Shown: positions 1 through 10,420 of the stretch, piece after piece
How the letters are laid out: each line of letters opens with the position of its first letter
Position numbering within the stretch: the first letter of the stretch is position 1
NCBI RefSeq assembly: GCF_003265705.1
Contig: NW_020313044.1
Location: 2,065,223-2,129,222, forward strand
From: Callorhinus ursinus
Taxonomy: Eukaryota; Chordata; Mammalia; Carnivora; Otariidae
Length of the DNA stretch: 64,000 bases
Direction: 5' to 3'
Translations under genes and position numbers: made by a program
The notes under the pieces: generated by a model
The model's database searches: none
Told to the model about the DNA's origin: nothing
Seen by the model: only the letters and a program-made list of their open reading frames with translations

Positions 1-739
1 GAGTCTTCCTCCCTCATCACCCTCACTCGGCCTCTCTGGTCTTTGCTTCACTCCTTTTCTAGCTTTGCGTCTCTCGTTAGTCCATAGACTCTCCTTTGCC
101 CCATTTCACTTCCTTATGTTGCCTCGCACGGTCCCGTCCTCGTGGAATCCACCGTCGGCTGAGCCTGGCAGAGTGCTGGCAGCCGCCTCTTGGGGGGTCC
201 TGGAACCGGCCAGCATTGCCCCCGCAACCTTAGCACCTAGGGAGGTTTCAGACCTTCCTGCTCGCTTCCCGCGTGGCCTGCTGCTCTTTCTCTGTGGTGT
301 GGAGGTGGTCTGGATGTCCGGCCTGCCCTGTCTGTGTGCGGAGACTCCGCTTTCCCCTCTCTCCATGGATGTCCCAGTGCTCCGAAGACTGTCCCCTTCC
401 TCCTTCCTCCAGCACCTCTCCCCAAGCATATCGCATGACAGCATTTCTCCCCTCTTCAGGAAGACCTCTTGGTGTCCCCCTCCTTCTTGGTCTGCTTTGC
501 TGCTGTGTCCTCATCTCTTCAGCTTCTGACCAGTGGCACGCCTGGTAGCAAAGTTCTCGAACTCTCCTCTGACTGTCCTCATTCCCTTGGTGGATAAGAC
601 ATGAGGGTGACTCTCCTGAGTTCTACACACACCTGTTCCCTCTTGCTGCTCGATTATCTAACAGGCACCTCCTGATCTTTTACCCCCACCCTGTGCCACC
701 CGGTCGTAAGGGTTAGTTGCTGCGGCAACCTACCTTCCA

Positions 740-1445
740 CTTGGCTCGGGCCCAAACCTCACATTCACTCTTGCTTCCTCTTTTGGTCTCCTGCCCCACA
801 TCTGATCTATCAGCACATCCTGTCAGATCTACCTTCACAGTACAGAGCACATCTGAACACTGTTCCCACTCTAGACCAGGCCGCTGACATCTCTCACCTG
901 GATTCATGCAGCCGCCTCCCTGTTCTCGTCCCTTGATGCCTGCAGTCTCCCTCTCCACAGAGCAGCCCAAGTGATCCTTTTAAGCTTCAGTTAGATCATG
1001 TTACCCACTGCTCCACACCGTCCGCAGGCTATGTGGGGCACCAGTCCTTACACTGGCCCACGGGCCTTCCAGGACCTCACCACCTGCTGCTTTCCGGGGG
1101 CTCCTGTTGACAGGAGTGGACCTGTGACCTGCAGCAGTGAGCTGAGTCCCTCTACTGTGGCCTCCTTGCTCATCTAATTCCCCAGGCAAGTTCCTGCCTC
1201 CGGGCCTTGGTGCTGGTGACCCCCATCCTGCTAGAACACTCCTCCCTTAGGTCCTCCCACATAACCCTCATTGCTTTATTGATTTATATCACTAATCACT
1301 TTCTGATGTGATAAAATTCACTTTTTCATTTTGTTTCTTGTCGTTCTTACCATTGTATATAGGTACTAGCAGGGCCATCGCTGTGTTAGTCATTTTGTAC
1401 CTCCAGGGCCCAGAGCGGTGCTTGGCACACAGGTACTCGGCAAGA
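740..1445 (+). repeat. L2-like LINE fragment
   Basis: Decayed but ordered L2 3'-region phrases: a segment like AGCCCAAGTGATCCTTTTAA, then the poly-pyrimidine middle, ending with GGGCCCAGAGCGGTGCTTGGCACACAGG, which resembles the L2 3' end. Borders are approximate. Confidence 0.5.
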
Positions 1446-1590
1446 ACGAGAGAGGGGGAGGTACTGGGTTTTCTTGGCAAGAACAGTTCTTGGGTCTCTG
1501 TTGGACTAGCGAGGGTGGTACGGAAGCAGAGTTCTTATCAGGAGGCACTTCTTTGAGAAAAATCCTCCACAGGTGTCTGTGACCCTAGGA

Positions 1591-1782
1591 TTTTTTTTTT
1601 TTTTTTTAAAGATTTTATTTATTTATTCGTGAGAGACACAGAGAGAGAGAGCGAGAGAGAGGCAGAGGGAGAAGCAGGCTCCCAAGGAGCAGGGAGCCCG
1701 ATGCGGGACTCGATCCCAGGACTCCGGGATCATGACCTGAGCCAAAGGCAGACGCTTAACCATCTGAGCCACCCAGGTGCCC
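1591..1782 (-). mobile_element. Can-SINE (SINEC), reverse orientation
   Basis: Reads as T-tail, AAAGATTTTATTTATTTATT, GA-rich region, then the tRNA-related head ending GCCACCCAGGTGCCCC. It is flanked by a 17-bp target-site duplication CTGTGACCCTAGGATTT at 1577-1593 and 1783-1799. Confidence 0.96.
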
Positions 1783-2823
1783 CTGTGACCCTAGGATTTA
1801 AAATGGCCAGTGATGGTGTAGTGTTTCATGTTGCCAAGTTGGAGAGACGACAGGATCTTCCATTCATGTGTTCCTTGTGGCTTGCTGGTGTGACCCCCGC
1901 TGTCCTTACCTCATCTCATTGAGGGACAGGCTTGGCCTTTGCCTGTGTACAAACCCAAGATAGTCTGGGCCTGGCCAGATGCTTCCTCACACGTCCTCTC
2001 ATTGAGGCCTCACAGAGAGCCCTTGGGCTGGGCTTGGATTAGGTCCTGGTGCAGATGAGGGACTCGACTCACTGCCCTCCTGTCACAGGCCGGCCAGCTG
2101 GGCCAAGAGCCAACCCCAGCTGTTCCGCCTGCTGCCCTGTTACTGATAACTTCCAGAAGACAACATTATGTTTCAAGTCAGCAGCTAATCATGAGAGGCT
2201 GGAGGTTGTGCAAAATAGGAATTTTATTTCATAATTAAAGCAGAGCTAGGACTGGTAATCAGGGCCTTTGGTACATACTTAGACCTTACCTGCCATATTC
2301 TTTTTGCATTGGAAATCCATAAAAATCCATTGCCTGTTTGTACTCCTCAAAGCAGTATCCTAAGAGAAAGCCCAGTATTACGTAATTCATTAATTTTCTT
2401 TTTGCCATCAAGTGGGAAGGTTATGAGAATCTGCTTAATGTTGGATAAAATATCTCTCTTCTTAATACAGTGCGTTTCCTACCCAGGATAGTCCTCACCT
2501 TTGTGTTAGGATACAAGTGTTAGAGGAGTACATGATTTCAAAGAGAGTCTTGACTCTAGTGGAAGTTGAAGCTCCAGCCCCCATAAAGAAACTCGATCCT
2601 TTGGGAAGTGTTGATGTGGTGCCTTTGCCCGGTGTTTGTTGGATGGGCCACCCCTTGTGTGCATCAGTGAGGCGGGGTCTTAGACGAATAATGAATGATT
2701 TTAACTTCATTCGCCAGAACTGTTTGGAACATGGCACATGAAAATCCAGAATTTTGGGTGTTCATACATTGGGCCCAGAGGCCCGGGGTTGTATCTGACT
2801 TGTGATCTCTGTGTTGGTTGTAG

Positions 2824-2934
2824 ACCCCCGAGGAACTGGATGACTCTGACTTCGAGACAGAGGACTTCGATGTCAGGAGTAGGACAAGCGTCCAGACAGA
2901 AGATGATCAGCTGATAGCTGGCCAAAGTGCCCGG
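2824..2934 (+). CDS. CTNNA1: CTNNA1 exon encoding the phospho-linker
   Basis: This 111-nt exon begins after a TGTAG acceptor and ends before GTAGGG, phase 0 at both ends. It encodes 37 residues starting TPEELDDSDFETED and ending QSAR. The acidic stretch followed by RSRTSVQT is the CK2-primed, CK1-phosphorylated linker just before the actin-binding domain. The sites are recognised by position; phosphorylation itself is family knowledge. Confidence 0.97.
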
Positions 2935-5900
2935 GTAGGGGACATGTTTGACTTTCTGTGTGACTCTGGAAACTTCGCTTTTTATTTTCTAGGAAAATGC
3001 TCTCGATATTGAGAACACTATTTTCCCACTCTTTCTCTGGCAGCAGGACTGAGGTTTAACCTCAGTTGTGGCACATGCTAGCCAGTTGTCTGTTCCTCCA
3101 GAATGCCTCCTCGGCTGGGAGCAGGGCAGGAACAAGCTCTCTGCCTCAGCTGTGCCCTGGGGCTTTGGTTGATGACAGAGCCCCACACCGGGAAGGCCCT
3201 AGCATCCAGTCAATGCAATGTTTGTTAAAAGGATTGTGAAATTCGAAAAAGATTGCTGTCTTTGCCCATCTCAATGATACCATGGGTATGAGCTATTTAA
3301 TTATTCATGGGTTAAAAAAAAATAACTGGTACATTCAAGAAAATCATTCAGAGCCATTGCATTCATTTGAGTCATTAAATCTTCAATCAATAGCATTTAT
3401 GTTTTTGGGAGCATGCCAAGAAATATTTCTGTGGAGTCGTTTTCCACTCCTTAGAAATCATTTTGAACAGCGAAATGCATCATTGCTTTGGGCCCCACTC
3501 CATCAAGAGCACTTGGGAAAGCCAAGTGGGGAGCAACTCAAGGCTTGGAGTCTGTGGGCCTTTAGGTGGGCACCAGGCCTCCAGGTGCTGCTTTGATAGT
3601 TTCAATGCCATGTCAAGTAGCTGAAAGTAGAAGCCACAGGAAATGCCCAGTCAAGGCCCACCAGGGAAAGGGTTCCATGCATCAGCCCCTTCTCTTAACG
3701 TCCTCTCCCCACGGCAGCAGGCAGAGGATGAACTTACAAAAAAATTAAGTAGGTTCTGTTCCTGTACAGGTGTGATCTGGAGGCTTCCATGCTTAGCTTT
3801 CTATCCTTCACACTGTGTTTTCCTCCATACTACAACTTGTTCTTGAAAGTGGGTCGGAAATTCAGGCTGCTGTAAACCTCTGCTTAAAATAAGAAATGGA
3901 CCCTTAGGCGAAATGAAACCTATTAAAGCATTATCTACCTATGTCAGAGATTGCTTGGTAGAAACACTCTGGGCTAATGCACTGTGAGAACTTCATCTTT
4001 TCTTTATGTAAGAGCTTTCTGTGCTTCCGATTCCAGGCGATCATGGCTCAGCTTCCCCAGGAGCAAAAAGCAAAGATTGCAGAACAGGTGGCCAGCTTCC
4101 AGGAAGAAAAGAGCAAGCTGGATGCCGAAGTGTCCAAGTGGGACGACAGTGGTAATGACATCATCGTGCTGGCCAAGCAGATGTGCATGATTATGATGGA
4201 GATGACAGACTTCACCCGGTGAGCCACCCCTGCCCCCACCACGTGCGCAGAGGGCGACCCTGTACTGCTTTGCAGGCCTCTGCCTTTCCTGTCCATCTCC
4301 AGCTACATACGACGCTCCCCGTTCTCTCTTGTCAGAGGTAAAGGACCGCTCAAAAATACATCGGACGTGATCAGTGCTGCCAAGAAAATTGCGGAGGCCG
4401 GATCCAGGATGGATAAGCTCGGCCGGACCATTGCAGACCACGTGAGTGAGAGGCTTGCAACGTGGGTTTCTTAGGTCATCCCGAGACTGGAGGAGCCCAG
4501 TGCGGTCCATTCCGAGGTGGTGACAGTAATTTTTTCTGGGGACACAGCCTTGTCATCTCCAACCTTGTGCTTAACTCGTCAGCCTGCCTGATTAGAGATT
4601 TGTAAGGATTTCCTGAATTCCTCTTTTTCTTTGACAAGCCTTAGGAGCCAGGCCCAGTTTGCCTTAGAGCACCCCTCTGGAGCAGGTGCATGTATCCTGC
4701 CATCCTCTGGGGTGGCAGCTCGTCAGCCACTACCGTGAGCCACTGCTTGTTCTCTCCTCGTTTGCTGCATACCTTCAGGTTCAGCCCGGAGCTGCCTCTG
4801 TGGATCCTCACACACTGAAACTAGGGGTAGAAGGGCATCTCATGGGTGTATTTCGTCTAAGAATTAGGAGTCCCACGTTAGTGCTTTGGAAAGTGGATGT
4901 GCTCTGCTGGGGACAGATGCGTCTGTCCCCTGCGCTGCGTGTTCTCAAGCACCCAGCCTTCACCCCTTTGCTTCCATATGCATCTCTCAACAAATGTGGT
5001 TCCTACCTCTTGGCAAGTTTACGGTACATTTCCCCTGATGCTCTAAGATTTATTATCGGAGCCCCTGTTGCCCATTAGAGTTTTTCTCTGCAGGTCCAAC
5101 CTCGCAGTCCCCTCCTTGCCCTGAAGGATCCAGGCTGCAGGACAAGTGGCAGTGGCTCCTCACCACTCAAGCCAAAGATTTAGAAGTCGTTCTTGACTCC
5201 CCTCTTTGCAATCCAGGATGAAGCCCCGGTGTACCTGCTGGCCACAGTTAGCTTGACACCATCCAGTCTTTTCCTCCCGAGCCCAGGCCTAGACTGCGGT
5301 GGCCTCTCCTCACCTGTCCCGCCTTCCACTCCACATGGCAACCAACTCGGCCTTAATGCGCAGATCAGAGGTGGCTCTGTAGTTCTTCACTAGCTTCTTA
5401 GCACAGCATTCGGAAGCTCCAGCATGCTCTACAGGCCTCCGTTTAGACCACCCTCACTCAGTGCACTCCAGCCCCCACAGGAGGGAAGTGTTTGCTGTAA
5501 ACACTTGAGAGAGGTGCTCTATTTCATTGTTGCGGGGGAGCTTCCTAAGCCACCCTCAGCTTCGGCAACAGGACAGGAATGGGGCTGCCCTTAGTTTCCC
5601 TGAGGCTGGTCAAGACCTCTCGGTCCCTGGGTGTTCTTTTCCTTGCTTCGGTTTACTCACTCATCCTCCATCTTTGCAGTGAACAGCTCCTTTTATGTGA
5701 TGTTTAGGAGCACGTAAAGTGTCTGTGAGCAGAAGAGCACTTGGATGGTTGTTATGTAGCTCAAAGCACTCTCCCTTTTCTCCAGAACCAGGCTCTTGCT
5801 GAGGCTTTTTCTCTCGTTGAGGGACATGGGCCCCAGCAGAGCTGCCTAGGGCTGGAGTGCCGCCAGTAACTGGTAACCGCCCTCCCTTGCCCTTCGCCGG

Positions 5901-6707
5901 CACTGAGGCGTGCCCCGCTAGCCCGGGGGCTTGGCTGTGTTGGGGCCAGGCCTGGGGCGCTGGGTGCTGAACTGCTGCTCCCCTGTCAGTGCCCAGACTC
6001 AGCCTGCAAGCAGGACCTGCTGGCCTACCTGCAGCGGATCGCCCTCTACTGCCACCAGCTCAACATCTGCAGCAAAGTCAAGGCTGAGGTGCAGAATCTA
6101 GGTGGGGAGCTCGTCGTCTCGGGGGTAAGTTTTATCCATGAAAAGAAGTGATTTTCGAAAACAGAAGTAGCCTCTTGTCCGCATACATTCCTTACCTGCC
6201 CTGAAACCAGGAAAGTGCGCTGTGGGAAAACCACGGGTTTCTCCTCCGTCCTCAGCGCGCACAGGCCGCACGGCAGCCGTGCCCTGTGATGAACCGCGGT
6301 ACGCGGTGACACCAGGGCCATTGCCGGGCTGGCCTCGCGCTGGGAGAAAGTAGTTTTATCTTTCTTGTTGTTTTTCTCCCAGAGAGGAATCGAACCTGTT
6401 CAAAAATTACAAAGATAACAGCCAGGCTTTGTCAGACCTTCTCCCCCCTTCACGGAGTGCTCAAGTGGTATCTCTTCCCTGGTCCGTTTCCTGTGCCACG
6501 GTCCGGACCCCTCACCACGTTGGGTGGGGGAGAGCGGATTTCTTGCTTGGCCTGCTGGGCTCCACGGATTCCCTGTAGCTTCTGCTCATCTCAGGGGATT
6601 TCCTTTCAGAGAACTCCGTGGTATGTGGGACATACTGATGGCCCCCCAGGTCATGACAAAGGCGGTGGGTTTCTTTTTTTTTTTTTAAAGATTTTATTTA
6701 TTTATTC

Positions 6708-6746
<39 letters not shown>

Positions 6747-7432
6747 AGAGGGAGAAGCAGGCTCCCAAGGAGCAGGGAGCCCGACATGGGGCTCGATCCC
6801 AGGACCCTGGGATCATGACCTGAGCCGAAGGCAGACACTTAACCATCTGAGCCACCCAGGCGCCCAAGGCGGTGGGTTTCTGTCTAGGACGCCACCTTGT
6901 CCCTGCTGGTGGTTATAGCTCCGCGGTCACTCACAGATCCTCCTTCAGGTTTTGAGTCTGAATCAAGATTTGTGGAGGGGTGCGGACGGGCGAGGTGATG
7001 GTGCCTTGTGTTTTTGGTGGTACTCCTTTTACTTCTGAGTATCTGAAACAGGCATTTTCAGCTTTCTTGGATAAGGTCAGTAGCCATTGGGAGAGCTACT
7101 GCCCAGGCCCCTGTGGTCCTCACTGCCCTGTCTGTGCCTCTCAGGTGGACAGCGCCATGTCCCTGATCCAGGCCGCCAAGAACTTGATGAATGCAGTGGT
7201 GCAGACGGTGAAGGCGTCCTACGTGGCCTCCACCAAATATCAGAAGTCTCAGGGCATGGCTTCCCTCAACCTCCCGGCTGTGTCGTGGAAGATGAAGGCA
7301 CCTGAGAAAAAGCCGTTGGTGAAGAGAGAGAAGCAGGATGAGACACAGACCAAGATTAAACGGGCATCTCAGAAGAAGCACGTGAACCCCGTGCAGGCCC
7401 TCAGCGAGTTCAAAGCCATGGACAGCATCTAG
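2824..7432 (+). CDS. CTNNA1: CTNNA1 (alpha-E-catenin), C-terminal part, five spliced coding exons
   Basis: Alpha-E-catenin couples the cadherin-beta-catenin complex to actin filaments at adherens junctions. Five exons with canonical AG/GT borders join in frame (111, 182, 106, 135 and 288 nt) into 273 residues, matching residues 634-906 of the 906-residue family member without indels. The first exon carries the acidic phospho-linker, with serines and threonine at the positions known as S641, S652, S655 and T658 (CK2/CK1 sites). The next four encode the five-helix F-actin-binding domain and the basic C-terminal extension. The C-terminus FKAMDSI identifies CTNNA1; the neuronal paralogue CTNNA2 ends in FKAMDSF. 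Earlier exons lie upstream of the window. The gene faces SIL1 tail to tail, as in human 5q31.2. No frameshift or premature stop is visible. Confidence 0.97.
2935..4036 (+). other. CTNNA1: CTNNA1 intron
   Basis: 1102 nt between two coding exons. I recognise no repeat or gene in it. Confidence 0.85.
4037..4218 (+). CDS. CTNNA1: CTNNA1 exon, start of the actin-binding domain
   Basis: This 182-nt exon follows a TTCCAG acceptor and ends before GTGAGC, splitting an arginine codon (CG|A) with the next exon. It encodes AIMAQLPQEQKAKIAEQ through MMEMTDFT, the first helices of the vinculin-homology actin-binding bundle. The intron after it is only 117 nt long. Confidence 0.97.
4336..4441 (+). CDS. CTNNA1: CTNNA1 exon, actin-binding domain
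   Basis: This 106-nt exon follows a TTGTCAG acceptor and ends before GTGAGT. It completes the split arginine codon and encodes GKGPLKNTSDVISAAKK through DKLGRTIADH, returning the frame to phase 0. The GRTIADH variant is CTNNA1-like; CTNNA2 has ARAVADQ here. Confidence 0.97.
4442..5989 (+). other. CTNNA1: CTNNA1 intron with L2-like fragment
   Basis: 1548 nt. About 5180-5480 resembles a decayed L2 stretch (TTCTTGACTCCCCTCTTTGC onward). Nothing else recognised. Confidence 0.75.
5990..6124 (+). CDS. CTNNA1: CTNNA1 exon, actin-binding domain
   Basis: This 135-nt exon (45 codons, phase 0) follows a CCTGTCAG acceptor and ends before GTAAGT. It encodes CPDSACKQDLLAYLQRIALY through LGGELVVSG, a highly conserved helical segment of the actin-binding bundle. 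Confidence 0.97.
6125..7144 (+). other. CTNNA1: CTNNA1 last intron
   Basis: 1020 nt carrying one reverse SINE (6675-6865). The rest is unassigned. Confidence 0.85.
6675..6865 (-). mobile_element. Can-SINE, reverse orientation, in the last CTNNA1 intron
   Basis: T-tail, then a (GA)n tract of about 14 units, then the SINE body ending CCACCCAGGCGCCC. The 16-bp target-site duplication AAGGCGGTGGGTTTCT lies at 6659-6674 and 6866-6881. A near-perfect duplication suggests a fairly young insertion. Confidence 0.96.
7145..7432 (+). CDS. CTNNA1: CTNNA1 last coding exon with stop codon
   Basis: The coding part is 288 nt (95 residues plus TAG at 7430-7432), following a CTCTCAG acceptor. It starts VDSAMSLIQAAKNLMNAVVQ, runs through the basic segment around KKPLVKREKQDE, and ends in FKAMDSI. 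The last helix and C-terminal extension contact actin. A reverse-orientation SINE sits 280 nt upstream in the preceding intron. Confidence 0.97.
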   Translation: MDSAMSLIQAAKNLMNAVVQTVKASYVASTKYQKSQGMASLNLPAVSWKMKAPEKKPLVKREKQDETQTKIKRASQKKHVNPVQALSEFKAMDSI

Positions 7433-7655
7433 GGTTGCCCTGCCCCCACCCCTTGGGGCTTCTAAAGATCGGTCACTGCTCTTCACCCAAATGTATCTGC
7501 TAAGTAGAACACTGATGTTAGATTCCACAGGGACATAGGCAGATTTTAAACCTGTCCAGGTGGTGAATTTGGCAAGGACATAGTTGTGTTTAGATTGGTC
7601 AAAAATCCTTTTGGAATTCAGGAACACATTTCTAGCTATATTTTTTATAAGCTTA

Positions 7656-7661
7656 AATAAA
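7656..7661 (+). terminator. CTNNA1: Candidate proximal poly(A) signal of CTNNA1
   Basis: AATAAA within a run of overlapping AATAA repeats, about 225 nt after the stop codon. It could yield a short 3' UTR; usage is not known from sequence. Confidence 0.45.
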
Positions 7662-7999
7662 AATAAAAATAATTCCATAACCAAAGAGAAATCCACATTA
7701 ACTTGTTAGTGACACTCTTGAGCGAGTTCTCAGTGTGGCATTAGGGGCTGAGAGGGGGGCATCGGAGTCCACCTTGGCTAGGGAGGTGGCTTCCACCAGC
7801 CCTGGGTTCTGGGGGTTTGGCTGGTGTCACATGACCAAAGATGTTCCCGAGGAAGCTACCTGGGCATCTTAGGAAGCTGTGCCAGAAAGGTCTTGGAGGG
7901 ACAAACCACACGAGGTTCAGTAAAACAATGCATCATGAAGAAAACTGATTACTCTTTATGACATGAAATTACAATTACTAATGTACTCTGCTGGTCATT

Positions 8000-8005
8000 A
8001 ATAAA
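8000..8005 (+). terminator. CTNNA1: Candidate middle poly(A) signal of CTNNA1
   Basis: AATAAA followed by GTTGC and a T-rich downstream tract, which resembles a downstream U-rich element. Usage is inferred only. Confidence 0.4.
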
Positions 8006-8280
8006 GTTGCTTTTTTCAGGCTAGAATGTTGTGATGCCCTAATCAGAACATGCTTTTTTCCCCTTTCCTCAGCTTCAAATGCAAATTCATCTTGGGCTCA
8101 CTTCTAATAATTGCAGTATTTCCTGCCCTGGGCTTTGCAACAGAAGCCTGACAAAATAGTGTTTGCTTAGGCAATAATTTTAGACTTTACCTTATTTGTG
8201 ATTACTATAGCTACAAGGTATAATTTTACTGTCTTATTTAAATTTTATGAATTTGAATGTTTTTTACACTAACTTTTCCC

Positions 8281-8286
8281 AATAAA
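8281..8286 (+). terminator. CTNNA1: Likely distal poly(A) signal of CTNNA1
   Basis: AATAAA in a conserved-looking context (TTTTCCC before, GTCCACTATG after), about 850 nt after the stop. This matches the usual distal 3' end of the gene. Confidence 0.65.
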
Positions 8287-8490
8287 GTCCACTATGAAAC
8301 CAAGCCTGAGAGGCCAAGGTCATTTTCTTTGCCTTCTAGGGGAGTCGGGTTTTACATTAAACATCTCTTGGGATTTGCCCACAGCGTCTGTGGTGCCCTG
8401 AGCCCTCGCCGTGTCCCTCTGCCCCAGGGACAGCATCTCCCAGCCGGAAACACACACTCTCTGTGGCTCCAGGCTGAGAAGTGCATGCCG

Positions 8491-8508
8491 CCCCCCCCCC
8501 CCCCCCCC
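8491..8508. repeat. Poly(C) run, 18 bases
   Basis: Homopolymer of 18 C followed by GCCCCGCC. Length in the source assembly may be unreliable. Confidence 0.9.
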
Positions 8509-9224
8509 GCCCCGCCGGAGGGCCTCACCCTCCTCGGGAACTCCCATGTTGGAGCTTCAAGTGCAGGTCAGAACCTTGGAGGCATCCATGATGTCTCCGA
8601 GGGCGTCTCCCCCTGTTCTGAATCGTCCTACCAGCTTACAGCTGTGCCTTAAATATAAAAGCCCCCCCCTTAACCTCATGTCCCTCCCCAGCACACATCC
8701 CCTCCCGAAGCACAGGGCCCCAAAGAGACCAGTACAGTTCTTGTGTGCGCTTCCTCACTTGCACTTTGGTCAGCCGTGTCCCGGCCACTCAGCTGCCGTC
8801 CACCCCACCACCAGGTAGCATGGCTCTTCGTCTCAGCAGCCTCACCATACAGGTGGCCCAGGTGTGCACTCCTTCCCTGCGCCAGCCTTCTTCCCAGAGC
8901 CCCCCCCAGCACTCGGGGAACGCTGGACTCCGGGCTCCTGTCTCCTTACCGTGTGCTCCTCCTCTTCCCGGCTGTGCGGTCCCAGGGCTCTGTTAACTGG
9001 GCTGCTGCTCTCTCTGGCTCTGCTCATTCTTCAGATCTTAGCCAGACTCCTGGCTTTAAATACCGTCCAAATGCTGATTTCTCTCAGAACTTCACTCTGT
9101 CTGCCTCCTGAATTCCCCACTTGGATGTCTTCATCAGCATCTCAAACTTGAGCTGTCCAATTTCCTTAAAGTGTAGGCGGGTCCAACTACTCATCGCCCC
9201 TGTTGATTATGACCTGGTCTAAGA

Positions 9225-9680
9225 CATCATGACAGTGTTAATTTATTTCTGTGTAACAGATTGCCCCAAAACGTAGCAGCTAGAGCAACAAACACTCATA
9301 ACTACAGTTTCTGAAGATCAAGAATCCAGGAGCAGCGCAGTGGGGGGCTCTGACTTGGGGTCTCATGGGGCTGCAGGGTCTGAGGCTTTGATGGGCTGGG
9401 GGATCTGCCTCTGAGCTCCTTCACGTGGCTCTTGGCAGAAGGCTTCGGCTCCGTGCCTCGTGGGCCTTTCCATAGAGCAGCTCACAACATGGTAGCTGGC
9501 TTCCCCCAGAGGGAATGATCCAGAGGGACTGGCAGCCAGAAAAGATAACAGCAACCAGATGGAAGCTACATGGTTTTTGTTTTTTTTTTTTTAAAAACCT
9601 GATCTCAAAAAAAGTGATAAATCACTTCCGCCATACTGTTGGTCACAGCAACCCTCCCCCCGCCACAGTCCTGTGCACCC
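9225..9680. repeat. Ancient LTR-like interspersed repeat
   Basis: Contains familiar mammalian repeat phrases in order: TTTCTGTGTAACAGATTGCC, then CCATAGAGCAGCTCACAACA, then a stretch like AATCACTTCCGCCATACTG. A short A-rich insertion lies near 9575-9600. Family not assigned; LTR/ERVL-like is a guess. Confidence 0.45.
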
Positions 9681-9834
9681 CGACCACTGCAGTGACCTCC
9701 CCACCAGGCTTTCCCAGTCATCCTGTGCCCTCACTCCACTCCCCGTGGCAGTCACCGGAACCCCGACAAACAGGTCTGATTGATAGTGTCATTCTATTAC
9801 CTCAATCCTTCCAGAGGCTTCCATCTCCTAGTAA

Positions 9835-10420
9835 ACGTCCTCAATGATGGGCCTGCTCTCTCGCCCATCCGGCCGCTCCCGCTGCCTCTCCCCAGAGATC
9901 TCCCTGTGCCTCCCCAGGGTCTCCCCTTCAGGTATCCTGTCAAAAGTGCTCTAACCCAAAACCCCCCTCCTGGTAAATCCGTACCCTGCCCTCCCTTCCT
10001 CCACAGTGTATGTGTCCATGCGGGCGGGGATCTGTTTTGTTCCTCACTGACTTTCCAAGGCCCTGGCCACGGAGGGAGCAGCAGCCCCAGGACGTACAGC
10101 GGGGCTGAGTCCACGAGGCACTGGCCTCCCTGGCTCAGCCCCTCCCCTGGCGCAGACTCAGGATCCACACGGACGCTTGGGCCATTCTCATGGCTTCTGT
10201 TGCCATCAGTTGGTTTCACCCCACAACTGTCTTCCACCCTGAGCTCCGGATCCACATCTGCCCCCAGTTTCATCACCTGACCTGCCATCTGCCATCAGCA
10301 GAGGCCAAGTCCCCAGCCCTCACATGGACTGACTGCTGCAAAGCTTCGAAACTGGCCTACCTCAGCCCCCAGCATCTATTATCCAGTCTCACCTAGTAGC
10401 AAAGGAATCTTCTGGAAATA
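9835..10420 (+). repeat. L2-like LINE fragment
   Basis: Decayed pyrimidine-rich L2-type sequence, with a segment resembling the L2 stretch before ACTGGCCTACCTCAGCCCCC. Borders approximate. Confidence 0.35.

Larger units (their letters stand above)
1..2823 (+). other. CTNNA1: CTNNA1 intron (3' part)
   Basis: No exon seen. It holds an L2-like stretch at about 740-1445, a reverse SINE at 1591-1782, and otherwise unassigned sequence. Short open frames near 65-529 have no recognisable protein. Confidence 0.8.
7433..8303 (+). other. CTNNA1: CTNNA1 3' untranslated region
   Basis: About 870 nt of non-coding sequence follows the TAG. Candidate AATAAA signals lie at 7656-7661, 8000-8005 and 8281-8286. 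The last is followed by about 15-20 nt before sequence character changes, so I place the distal end near 8300. The overall length agrees with the roughly 0.9-kb 3' UTR I know for mammalian CTNNA1. The exact cleavage site is inferred. Confidence 0.75.

Noticed and set aside
4004..4510. 168-codon minus-strand frame
   Set aside because: Lies antisense over two CTNNA1 exons and their short intron; a shadow of conserved coding sequence.
6721..6745. GA repeat as an independent microsatellite
   Set aside because: It is the standard GA/CT-rich internal region of a Can-SINE, only expanded.
7058..7696. 212-codon minus-strand frame
   Set aside because: Antisense shadow of the last CTNNA1 exon and 3' UTR.
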